Assembly (NCBI GenBank): GCA_947184155.2
Contig: CAMXCT020003369.1
Location: 172,501 to 236,500, forward strand
DNA length: 64,000 nt
From: Cladocopium goreaui
Lineage: Eukaryota > Sar > Dinophyceae > Suessiales > Symbiodiniaceae
Reading direction: 5' to 3'
Shown here: positions 54,676 through 63,629 of the stretch, in pieces
Layout: each line of letters opens with the position of its first letter
Numbering within the stretch: the stretch's first letter is position 1
Position numbers and translations under genes: made by a program
The notes under the pieces: generated by a model
The model's database searches: none
What the model saw: the letters and a program-made list of their open reading frames with translations, nothing else
Told to the model about the DNA's origin: nothing

Positions 54676-55035
54676 TTCTCTCTCTGCGTCCCACTTTGTT
54701 TCTTGTACAGTAGCAACCGGACTTGGGCCGCACAAAGAGAAAAAGGTATGAGTTGACATTCATGTTCAAGCTGCAGGGTCGCAAATCTGCTTGCACAACA
54801 TGTGCGGGCAGCAGCGAAATTCTCCGATGGCTGACCCCATTTTTGGGTCCAAATATGGACCCCAAAATGGGGTCCAGAATTGGATCACATTTTCATTCCT
54901 TCTTTTAGGTCTTTGCTTGGGCCCCGTTTTGGGATCCAGATTTGGACCCAAAAATGGGGTCAGCCATCGGAGAATTTTGCTGCTGCCCGCAGTGCTTTTT
55001 CTCTCTCTGCGTCCCACTTTGTTTCTTGTACAGTA
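54676..55035. mobile_element. foldback element, copy B, with 37-bp direct repeats
   Basis: The same element as at 46,303-46,597 (hairpin at 54,803-54,991), here at about 54,713-54,998. It is flanked by a perfect 37-bp duplication, 54,676-54,712 and 54,999-55,035, that begins TTCTCTCTCTGCGTCCCACT and ends TTTCTTGTACAGTA. The duplicated stretch is a polypyrimidine tract ending in ACAG, like an intron 3' splice site. Removing 323 bp (element plus one repeat) joins frame 2 before it to frame 1 after it. Confidence 0.8.
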
Positions 55036-55935
55036 TCACCCTTAGGGCAAACTGCTGTTTCTGCGAGCCTGCTTTCCACAGTATGTGACCGCACCTGTTC
55101 CGGAGAGAATACGGGACTTGCAATCCATAAAGTGGTCAATGAGTTTGCCTGCTTCCCGGGAACCACCAAGGTTGCGGCAATTGCCTCTCCGCCTGAAATG
55201 CTGCGTCTTGCAACAGGGGAACGGCGGGTGATACTCCTTCACTGTTTAGAGGACCGACTCTGTGTGTGGCGTCCGGATTCACTCACAGACCTGAGTTACA
55301 ACATTGTACTAATAGAAGGACATCCAGCGTGGAGTGGCCGCGCCAGGCATGCATAAACCCCTCAGGTCATCCCGCATGGGGTTCGATGTGAAGGGCTCTT
55401 ACGAGTGCTCTCATGGGTGAGCTTTGATCTCCCAGACCATTGCAAACGCACCCTGAGTGCTTTATTACAGGCTGCTGGTAATGGATGCTCGGACCTGCAG
55501 ACAGTGCCATGTGAAGGCAGAGACATGCGAGATGACCCCCTTGTCACCGAACATGACCTGCGCCAGGTACTGATTGACATGATACCCATTCTTGGACAGG
55601 CTCATGCGGAAGGTGGAAACCTTATGCGAAACCTGCTTGCTGAATTTTTACGAGGCTTCTCCCTGTGAACCCTAATATTTTTGCTGGACATGGTGTTGCC
55701 ACAGCTGGACGCCTATCATGCAGGCCGACAGCTTCAGCACCTACAACCGTGGATCAGTGTTGAGCTTGCGCAACAGCAGGCACGAGGTCAACAAGGCACA
55801 AAGCTCGCGGCTAAATACCTATATGAAGCCTATGCTGGATTTCATGTCATCCAGCTGCTCACAGATGGCGCTCCGATTTTGCTCTTCACCCTCACGCTTC
55901 ACCTTGGAACCTATGTGCAGCTGGAAATCTAGGCA
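55036..55935 (+). pseudogene. coding fragment upstream of helicase motif
   Basis: A single plus frame across 900 bp with only two stops (TAA at 55,354 and TGA at 55,666): TGLAIHKVVNEFACFPGTTK, EMLRLATGERRVILLHCLED, LCVWRPDSLTDLSYNIVLIE, DHCKRTLSALLQAAGNGCSD, VTEHDLRQVLIDMIPILGQA, LLDMVLPQLDAYHAGRQLQH, YEAYAGFHVIQLLTDGAPIL. I do not recognise a domain here. Position and strand suggest it belongs with the helicase-like fragment after 57,946, the TIR elements having inserted between. A continuation, KRILIATGASDW, runs up to 56,012. Confidence 0.45.
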
Positions 55936-56012
55936 GCATGGAATCCAATGTGATGGCAGACAGGGGGGGGGGAAAGCAGATAAGCGTATTTTGATTGCGA
56001 CCGGGGCTTCTG

Positions 56013-56695
56013 ACTGGGGAGGACCACTTCTTGGAGTCCAAAAAGCCAATGTGTTCACGGCCCCGAGAATGAGATTACTGCAGTGACCTTTTTAGTGAAA
56101 AATGGCGCAGCTTTAACAAAAAGCAATACTCTTGCAAGTGTAACGGAATGGCAGGATTCCGGCGAACACGGTTGCTGATTGAAGGTCTCTAGCCCCGCCT
56201 GCATGTTGCCAATCTTTGCCGAAGCACCATGTTGTTTGGAATTGTTTGGGTGTTGTTGTCGCAGGCTTTCGCAACATGGCGTGGGTGCGGTGCTGATTCT
56301 GCTGCGACATTGCTGGCGGGATGCTTTTTGCGTTGGCATAAAACCGGATAAATCCTTTGTTTGCATTGGGGGAAGAGTTTCGATTTCATCACTCCAGCAG
56401 ATTCCGTAAGAAGGCTAGAGATGCAAAACTTCGGTTTTACCACAGTTTTGTGCCAGTTTTGGTGTCTTTAGCTGCGGAGTCTTGCCGGAGTCGGGCGGAG
56501 TCGGTACACCTGCTGAAACCCTATTTACAATGGGGAAAGGGTTGAAAAAGTTCCAACTTTGTGACTCCAGACGACTCCGCAAGAAACCGCAAGATGCGCA
56601 AGATGATGTCATGCACTGAACTGTTCGATTTGTTTGATGCCCATTTTTGGGGTTGGAAAGGTATATAGAATTTGGACTCCAAAGGCGTCCCCAGT
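56013..56695. mobile_element. TIR element, copy 1 (683 bp)
   Basis: Begins ACTGGGGAGGACCACTTCTT and ends with the reversed version GGACTCCAAAGGCGTCCCCAGT. It is nearly identical to copy 2 about 1,031 bp downstream but lacks about 200 bp found there (57,360-57,560). No transposase; the interior has no coding sense. No target-site duplication recognised. Confidence 0.75.
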
Positions 56696-57043
56696 TGCGT
56701 TGAAAGCTTGCTGCTTAAACAAAACCCAACTTTGATTTATTTGCGTAATGTAAAGAACTTCGTGTTTCGAGCAGGTCGCAAGGTTCCACAGTGCCAAAAA
56801 TGGGATTGCCACGCGCTACCGCTTTTCGCTTTGGACAGGGCCATTTCGAGGTTTTCAATTTCTATTTTAATAGCAGGCGAGACCAAAAACGGGCGCGCCA
56901 AATCCAACGCGTTGGAGCGTGTGGCAATCCTGTTTTTGGGGTTGCGACATGACGGTCGGAACGCACCCAGCTGCTTCAAAAGTTCGCCAGAAACCATGAA
57001 ACCACAAAAGGCAGGAAGGATGACACAAACAGCCACGTGCTGA
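56696..57043. other. spacer between the two TIR elements, with a hairpin
   Basis: It contains a 24-bp inverted repeat with three mismatches: CCAAAAATGGGATTGCCACG... at 56,794-56,817 against 56,916-56,939. The plus frame of about 123 codons across the region gives no recognised protein. Confidence 0.5.
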
Positions 57044-57925
57044 ACTGGGGAGGACCACTTCTTGGAGTCCAAAAAGCCAATGTGTTCACGGCCCCGAGAA
57101 TGAGATTTCTGCAGTGACCTTTTTAGTGAAAAATGGCGCAGCTTTAACAAAAAGCAATACTCTTGCAAGTGTAACGGAATGGCAGGATTCCGGGGAACAC
57201 GGTTGCTGATTGAAGGTCTCTAGCCCCGCCTGCATGTTGCCAATCTTTGCCAAAGCACCATGTTGTTTGGAATTGTTTGGGTGTTGTTGTCGCAGGCTTT
57301 CGCAACATGGCGTGGGTGAGGTGCTGATTCTGCTGCGACATTGCTGGCGGGATGCTTTTTTCTGTCTTCGCGTTGGCACTGGATTGTTTTGTCACAATTG
57401 GGCGTCGCACTGCTCAGTTTTGTTTTGGTCTCTTGATGCGTTGTTTGTTTTTGGGCTCCCCCCCTCGCCCCTACTAGACTCCTAACGCGGCAACTTTGCG
57501 GGTCGGGTTGTGCATGTCGCCCGGAGTTCAGTATCATCCGGTTAAAGAATAATAGTATATATTTAAAACCGGATGAATCCTTTGTTTACATTGGGGGAAG
57601 AGTTTCGATTTCATGACTCCAGCAGATTCCGTAAGAAGGCTAGAGATGCAAAACTTCGGTTTTACCACAGTTTTGTGCCAGTTTTGATGTCTTTAGCTGC
57701 GGAGTCTTGCCGGAGTCGGGCGGAGTCGGTACACCTGCTGAAACCCTATTTACAATGGGGAAAGGGTTGAAAAAGTTCCAACTTTGTGACTCCAGACGAC
57801 TCCGCAAGAAACCGCAAGATGCGCAAGATGATGTCATGCACTGAACTGTTCGATTTGTTTGATGCCCATTTTTGGGGTTGGAAAGGTATATAGAATTTGG
57901 ACTCCCAAAGGCGGTCCTCCCCAGT
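57044..57925. mobile_element. TIR element, copy 2 (882 bp)
   Basis: Terminal inverted repeats of 27 bp: ACTGGGGAGGACCACTTCTT...GGAGTCC at the start, and GGACTCCCAAAGGCGGTCCTCCCCAGT reversed at the end. Apart from the 200-bp internal segment, it matches copy 1 almost base for base. Coding sequence of the helicase-like fragment resumes within 30 bp of its right end. Confidence 0.78.
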
Positions 57926-57945
57926 ACTCATCATTCAGCCTGTAG

Positions 57946-58143
57946 CTTTCCAGGACTTGGCTGGCATTTATGGATGAAAGCCAGCAGTACGTCAATTATC
58001 ACGAAATCGCTGCACTTGCTGCCATCCAACAGCCGGCGCTTATTGTATTTGTAGGGAACCATAGGCAAACACCCGGGGGCCTCTCCAAAGGAAGAGCTGC
58101 GGCAGCAAATAGGCAGAAGCTGCTACACCGAACTGTTGGGTAG
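57946..58143 (+). pseudogene. SF1 helicase-like fragment
   Basis: Open frame LAFMDESQQYVNYHEIAALA, LIVFVGNHRQTPGGLSKGRA, AAANRQKLLHRTVG then stop. A hydrophobic strand followed by DESQ matches helicase motif II (Walker B), and VGxHRQTPGG matches motif III of superfamily 1 (UPF1-like) helicases, where GDxxQ is usual; here Asp is replaced by Asn. The P-loop and motifs IV-VI are absent. It is the last piece of the plus-strand coding locus before the copia element. Confidence 0.65.
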
Positions 58144-58845
58144 GTGTTGCGTAGTCGTTGCTGCAGTCCAGACTCCGGTATGTGGCGCTTGGCCCACATT
58201 GAGCAGACACGCAACATTGTGAAAAATCATCCTATGTACAGCTAGCGTAGCGATCTTGTGCTTGAACTCAGGTAGTTGTTAGTTGCTTTGTAGTTGTAGT
58301 TTGTGGACTTGCGTAGTTTGGACTTTGTTTTGTAGTTAGCAGGTGATTGTGATGTAGTTAATCGATCTCATCTCATTCCGTTACAAAGAGTTGTGACGGA
58401 GTTGCCATTTTTCGTTTGTAGTTAGCCGTTTTTAGGTTTTCTGCACGTTGTAGGGTATTCCACACGAGAACCAAACTGCACGAAACCAATCTTAGGTTTT
58501 TAGGAACCGAGAAACGTGTTTTGCACGTTTCTAGAATCGTTTTTGCACAATTAAGTTTGTAGAGATTTTGGAATCTCCTTGACTGGACCGGAATCCAGTT
58601 TGCTTTGCCCACAGAAACTCACTTAGTTTCTGTGTTCTGAACTGTGTTTACCAACGTGAACGTTGGCTCAAGCCTGCGAGAGCGAAAAGTGTGTGAGTGT
58701 GTCGCCGTGAGACGGCCTGGGAGAGTCGCCGCTGCAGAAACGCGAAACGATCACCGTTTGTTTGTGTTTTGGTTTGGGTTTACTTTGAGCACGAGAGGTT
58801 TGAAAGCGGTTTTCGCGATCTAACTTTGTGTGGCAAAGTTTTACG
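58144..58845 (+). other. probable 5' LTR and leader of the copia element
   Basis: Non-coding DNA between the helicase fragment and the primer binding site. The LTR should end just before 58,846. Its start is unknown because the 3' LTR lies beyond the window; TGTACAGCTAGCG at 58,235 is one possible TG start. Confidence 0.45.
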
Positions 58846-58857
58846 TGGTAGCGGAGC
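58846..58857 (+). promoter_or_regulatory. primer binding site for initiator tRNA-Met
   Basis: TGGTAGCGGAGC is close to the TGGTATCAGAGC and TGGTAGCAGAGC type sites complementary to the 3' end of initiator tRNA-Met, the usual primer of Ty1/copia elements. It lies 131 bp before the gag start. Confidence 0.7.
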
Positions 58858-58988
58858 TTGTGTGCTCCCTCCACAAGAGATCCTGTGAGGATCTGGCACG
58901 CCTGTGTGCGTCTTGTGTGTGCCTGGTTCCAGGGAAGTTGGTGTGAGTTGCGTTTGACTGTCGTGTGTTTGACTCCGAGGTGTCAAAA

Positions 58989-60768
58989 ATGTCTCAATCA
59001 GGAAAAATGTCTCAATCAGGACAACCACAGCTTTTTCGCATGGACGGCCAAGGTACCCAGAGCGGAGAGAAAGGATATGGTAAGGGTTTTCAGGCAGGTG
59101 GACCGACTGGACCGTACCCTGTTGGAGAAGTTGGACCGAGGAGTCCGCAACCTGCGTCACCGACGCACCAAGAGCAGCCTAGTATGCCAGGAAGTCCAGG
59201 TCCGCAAGGTCCTTTGTTCACGCCAGATCAGTTGACCCAGATCGCACAGATCTTCCGCATGGGAATTGAGCCTGTCGTAAGGGAAATAAGTACGAGACTT
59301 GATGGTTTGCAAGCTCAGGTGACTCGCGTTCCAGAGGGAACTGCAGCCTTGCACGGTGCGAGACCGGCTGATGCATCCTTGTCTTCAGGTTTAAGCAGTG
59401 GACCTTCACGGTTTGGTGAACAGCCACCCACGAGTCCAGGACCTGCGTTCCGACCTGTGGGGTCGCCGCCAGGTATAGCACAAGTGACACCCCAGAGGGG
59501 GGAGAGAAATCCGAATCAAGATGACGAGAGAGATGGTCGTGACATCTTCAGTAAATCTGAAAAATGGTTACCTCCTATGCCCACTGTGGATTTCAGGAAC
59601 TGGAGAACCCGTGCAGATGAAGTCCTTGGATTTTCGGACTGGGTTCAAGCTTTACGTGCTTGGGTTTCCTTAGGAAGTGACATCTTTGCCTGGGAGATTG
59701 CCCAGTGCATTGGTTGGGAACAAGAGATTCATATGTCTGTGCTGAAGCCCGCTCAACAGACTCGAAGTGCGCGTCTTCTTGCAATCCTCATTCAGACGTT
59801 CAAGGATTTCCCAAGGGGGAACACCATGCTGCAAGCTTATGTTGAAGGAGTTGGTGTTGATGGAGCGTTCTTGGCAACCAGAGGTACGAGTGGTTTTGAA
59901 GGTTTGCGTTTGTTGGCAAGAGAGTTTTCTTTGCGTTCAAGGGCAGAAGCGTCTTTCTTTCGGACTGAGTTTTTGGCGAAGACGTTTAAGGCGTCTGCTG
60001 GTGTCACTCAGGTGAGCGACATCATCCGCCAGATCGACGTCGGACTGTCAAGGTTTCGCAAGATGATTGAAACTCTACCTGCAACTGTGTCCAGAGTTGG
60101 ACTTGAGGTGCAAACAAGTGATCTAACCATCATGCTTTTACGTTCGCTGCCACATGATGTTCGTTCATACACCACTCTACATGCAGCAGGTGATGCTTAT
60201 ACCGACCTTCGCACTGCTGCGTTGCGTTTCGAGATGCAGCAACGCATGTTTGCTGAGTTGACTGGCCCATCTTCATCAGGTGCACGAGGTGTGCATGCAC
60301 TTGAGAGTGCTGAGACCGCTGAAGAGTGGTGGGGATACGATCAGGAAGGTTATGGCAACTCTGAGTATGCCCAGGAAGAAGATCCTGATGATCAATGGGA
60401 ATGGGACGAAGATGCACAGGTTTGGATCAGTGCTACTGTTGCCAAAGGAAAGGGAAGTCCCAAGAGCATGATGAAGTGTCATCTGTGTGGGAGGCGAGGC
60501 CACATGGCCAAGCAATGCATGCAAGGCCGATTTGAGCAAGGTGAAGTGTTTTCATTGCTCGAAGTTTGGTCACATTGGGGCACAATGCCCTGAGCCAAAG
60601 CCCAAAGGTGACAAGGGAAAGCAGCAGAAGAAGCCCCAGCCGAAAGGTGGAAAGAGCAAAGGTAAGGGAAAGATGCACGAGTTGGCAGAGGAGAATGGGC
60701 AGGAAGCTGCTCCAGCACAAGGTGAGGTGCTGATGCCATTGACATTCTCGGATGCTTTTCGGTGTTGA
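58989..60768 (+). CDS. copia Gag with two zinc knuckles
   Basis: The preferred start is ATG 58,989 (MSQSGKMSQSGQPQLF), since the open frame before it starts only at a GTG. A Gly/Pro/Gln-rich N-terminus is followed by the Gag core: WRTRADEVLGFSDWVQALRA, FKDFPRGNTMLQAYVEGVGV, then an acidic stretch (EEDPDDQWEWDEDAQVW). The CCHC knuckle CHLCGRRGHMAKQC is at 60,477-60,518. A frame change near 60,530 leads to a second knuckle, CFHCSKFGHIGAQC (60,547-60,588), and a KGKGKGK-rich tail. Two knuckles are unusual; one is typical for copia. The frameshift may be an indel or the site of recoding. Confidence 0.82.
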
Positions 60769-60985
60769 CAGTGGCACTGTCTCAGTGTTGTCTGAGCAGT
60801 TCAAGGGCAGTGCAGCGCAGAAGAGCAGGTGATGGACACCTTATGCAGGTGGGTCTGCAGTCACCATGGAGGTGAAGTTCAGGTTGAGTTGGATCTATTC
60901 AACAGAACTTTCGTTTGAAGTGAAGGCGACAACATTTGAGCACAACCCAGCTTGTGAACTGGATGCAAAACTTCTTTCGCAGTAG
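60752..60985 (+). pseudogene. copia protease remnant
   Basis: Frame 2: MLFGVDSGTVSVLSEQFKG, an in-frame TGA at 60,828, then TPYAGGSAVTMEVKFRLSW. DSGT is the aspartic protease active-site triad in the DTG/DSG position. Overlaps the end of gag in another frame by 17 bp. Only the first half of a retropepsin is recognisable. Confidence 0.55.
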
Positions 60986-61149
60986 GTTGTACCGTTTGAT
61001 GTCTTTGTGCGGTGTGTTGGGTGAGCCGGGGAGCGGTCCCTGCTGAGAACCTACAGACAAATTCAGAGTTCCAACTTTGGATCAGACGAGCCGATGATGG
61101 ATGTGCAGATGATTGAGAGACTGTTGGTATCCTGAGAACCCACCAGGTT

Positions 61150-62880
61150 TTGATCACGTTTCAACAGTGGTTGGCTGGGAAGCCAGTTGCTGTCGAAGTT
61201 GGTGGAGCGATCAGAAGAATGCTGTTCTGTTCTAGGGTTCTTGCGGAGACACCTGACAGTGTGAACAGCATCGGAAGGTTCGTGACTGCTGGATACCTGT
61301 ATCCTGTGAGGAACTCGTTTGCACACTTTGTAGTTGCGTCAATTGAAGGTGAACTGAAATTTTTCCAAGCGAAGAGCCTGAAGCTCGTTTTTCCAATTGT
61401 GTATCCTCTGGAATTGGTTGGAAGGTTCTTGCGTGCAGTGGACTCTGCTGGACCTGCACCCGCCATCTTGGACCAGGAACCGATTGAGATCGTTCCAGAG
61501 GACTTTGCACGTCTGCCCGACAAGGTGCAACCTCCACGGCATTGGATTGATGCCCATGGACGGACCGAAGGTTGTAGTTCTTGTGCTACTCGTCAAGGTC
61601 GACACTCCAAGAAGTGCTGTGAGCGCTATTGGACATGGCTTCGGAACCAGAGATCCAAAGAAGCCGTTGTGCCTGAGAAACAACTCCCACTTGCCGAGCC
61701 CAATGACCAAGAAGTGGCGGTACCAGTACCATCACAGCCACTACCAAAGATTCCAGGTTTGCCATCTGGAATGTTGCCTACAAGGCACTGTCCGAGTTGT
61801 GAATCAGGTATGAATGCTCCTGGCACCCGCCATTCGGCTGAGTGCCGCAAGAGGCAAGGTGAGTTCTTGTCTACTCCTATCAAGCCGTCGCTTGAGGATG
61901 TGGAGCAAGCTTTGGAGCAAGCAGGTGAAGGTGGAGACGTCCCCTACTCACCATCTCTGGGTCCCGAACATGCTGATCTTGCCGATGTGGACATGGACTT
62001 ACCACTTGAGGCGAGTTCTGCACCAGCTGAGGCTGCATCCTTTTCGGAGCGAGACGCTCCAGAATTTCAATCCGAAGATGTTGAGATGGAAGTTGAACAG
62101 CCACAGACGATCCCGATGATCGATGTGTGTCTTTGCTCTGAGAGAGTCAGGATTGGATGTTTGACTTCTCCCGATCTGCTCTCCGAGGAGCGGTTCTCTG
62201 TTGAGTCTATCAGTTTTTCAGGTGGAGCTCATGACTCTGAAGTTGTTGAGCTATGTGGATCCAAGGTTCGATTGTGGAAGCCAACAGGAGCTGTTTCGGA
62301 TACCACTCTTGAAGAACTGGACCCCCAAGGAACTTTCCTTGCGATGGTCAAAGAGCTCAAGGGATTGACTCATGTGAATGCAGGTCGTATCATGAAGGAG
62401 AAGGAAGCCTTGCAGTTTTGCAAGAGGCACAGCATCAAAGTTATCTCCTGCAGGTGGGTTACGAACAGTAAGCCTGAAGCCGACGAAGGAGTTCGTGCTC
62501 GGATAGTCGTGAAAGATTTTGCTAAAGGTCAGAAGACTGCCAGACAGGAAGGTATTTCTTCCCCCACACCCTCGATTGAGTCGCTACGACTTCTGTTGGG
62601 AGCGGCAACGGGTATGTGGACTGGTGGAAAAGGTTTCAACCTTTATGCAATTGACGTCAGTCAGGCGTTCATGAATTCACCGCTCACTGTGAAGGTTTGT
62701 GTCCGGCTTCCATCATCAATCAGCACACTTGACAATGAACCGGTTTTTCTTGAGGCTTACAAGGGTTTGAATGGACTTCGTATCGCAAGTTTGACTTGGG
62801 TTCTGTTCTTTGATGGGATTGTCAAAAGCGTTGGCATCCGATCTGGACTTGTGGAGCCATGCTTGTACGGTGGGATGGTA
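61150..62880 (+). CDS. copia post-integrase region and RT part 1
   Basis: The start of the frame is arbitrary. FVTAGYLYPVRNSFAHFVVA and GELKFFQAKSLKLVFPI resemble the strand-rich stretch after the integrase. Two Cys/His clusters follow, CSSCATRQGRHSKKC and CPSCESGMNAPGTRHSAEC, both of the form C-x2-C-xn-H-x3-C, then an acidic linker. RT (RVT_2): CRWVTNSKPEADEGVRARIV, then FNLYAIDVSQAFMNSPL (motif A, catalytic Asp) and FLEAYKGLNGLRIASLTWV. The frame changes near 62,866; the out-of-frame tail to 63,009 is not coding. The LYGL block typical of copia is altered to GLNGLR. Confidence 0.75.
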
Positions 62881-63629
62881 CGGGTGCCCCCATCCTTGTC
62901 ATCTGTTATGTGGATGACCTGTTGGTTGCCACGCCCAGCGAGGCTGCGTATCGTGTTCTGTTTGAAGCTCTTGAGAAGCAGGTCAAGATCCGAGAGACTG
63001 GCCGAGTGACCATGTCTGGTGGTTCATTGAAGTTTCTAGGCCGTACCATCCTCAGAGAGAAGGGAAGCTCAGGTTTGCAGTTGTTTGTCGACCAGGATTA
63101 CCTGAACGGTGCGTTCGAGGAGTATGGAATCTCCAAAGGTTCCACTGCATTTCCTGATCTTCGTCCATTTTTGGAGCAGACACTGCAAGAAGAGCCTATC
63201 AGCGCTGAGGCGCACTCCAAGTTCAGGAGAGTTCTTGGACGTTTGTCATGGCTGGCACAGACCCGACAGGATATCTTGATCCTGATTGCAATGCTGTCGA
63301 CTGGACAATCTTGTCCAAAGCCAGGCCATGAGAAAGCTCTGCGAGCTGTGCTTCGATTTATGTTGTTGCACATGAAGATGTCCCAGAAATTTCCCTCACC
63401 TGGACTTGAGGACCTTTCTGAGAAGGACATCGGTCTGGAAGTTTATAGTGATGCTGGATTTGCCCCTATGCAAGCTACTCAGAGGAGAAGCATCACTGGA
63501 TGTGTTATTGTTTTCCGACGTGTTGTCTTGAAGTGTTTCTCTCGACATCAGGCATCTGTGACGTTGAGTTCATGCGAGGCAGAGCTCGTTGCGTTCAGGC
63601 AGCTGTCCAAGAAGCCATTGGTTTGCTGA
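62859..63629 (+). CDS. copia RT part 2 and RNase H
   Basis: ILVICYVDDLLVATP carries the catalytic YVDD. Next come SLKFLGRTI, RRVLGRLSWLAQTRQDILI and AVLRFMLLHMK. RNase H: GLEVYSDAGFAPMQATQRRS (catalytic Asp), TGCVIVFRR, VTLSSCEAELVAF (catalytic Glu; SSAEAE is usual). A frame change at about 63,596 ends the correct reading; KKPLVC before the stop is out of frame. Confidence 0.85.
   Translation: MLVRWDGTGAPILVICYVDDLLVATPSEAAYRVLFEALEKQVKIRETGRVTMSGGSLKFLGRTILREKGSSGLQLFVDQDYLNGAFEEYGISKGSTAFPDLRPFLEQTLQEEPISAEAHSKFRRVLGRLSWLAQTRQDILILIAMLSTGQSCPKPGHEKALRAVLRFMLLHMKMSQKFPSPGLEDLSEKDIGLEVYSDAGFAPMQATQRRSITGCVIVFRRVVLKCFSRHQASVTLSSCEAELVAFRQLSKKPLVC

Noticed and set aside
56737-57168. 143-codon minus-strand ORF between the TIR elements
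   Set aside because: It overlaps a hairpin and the TIR element end, shows no motif, and an equally long frame exists on the other strand.
58663-58672. TTGGCTCAAG, the last ten bases of the dinoflagellate spliced leader, as a sign of a retro-copied transcript
   Set aside because: The same ten bases occur at about 32,369 antisense to RT coding sequence and nine of them at about 6,186, so chance explains it; the rest of the leader does not match.
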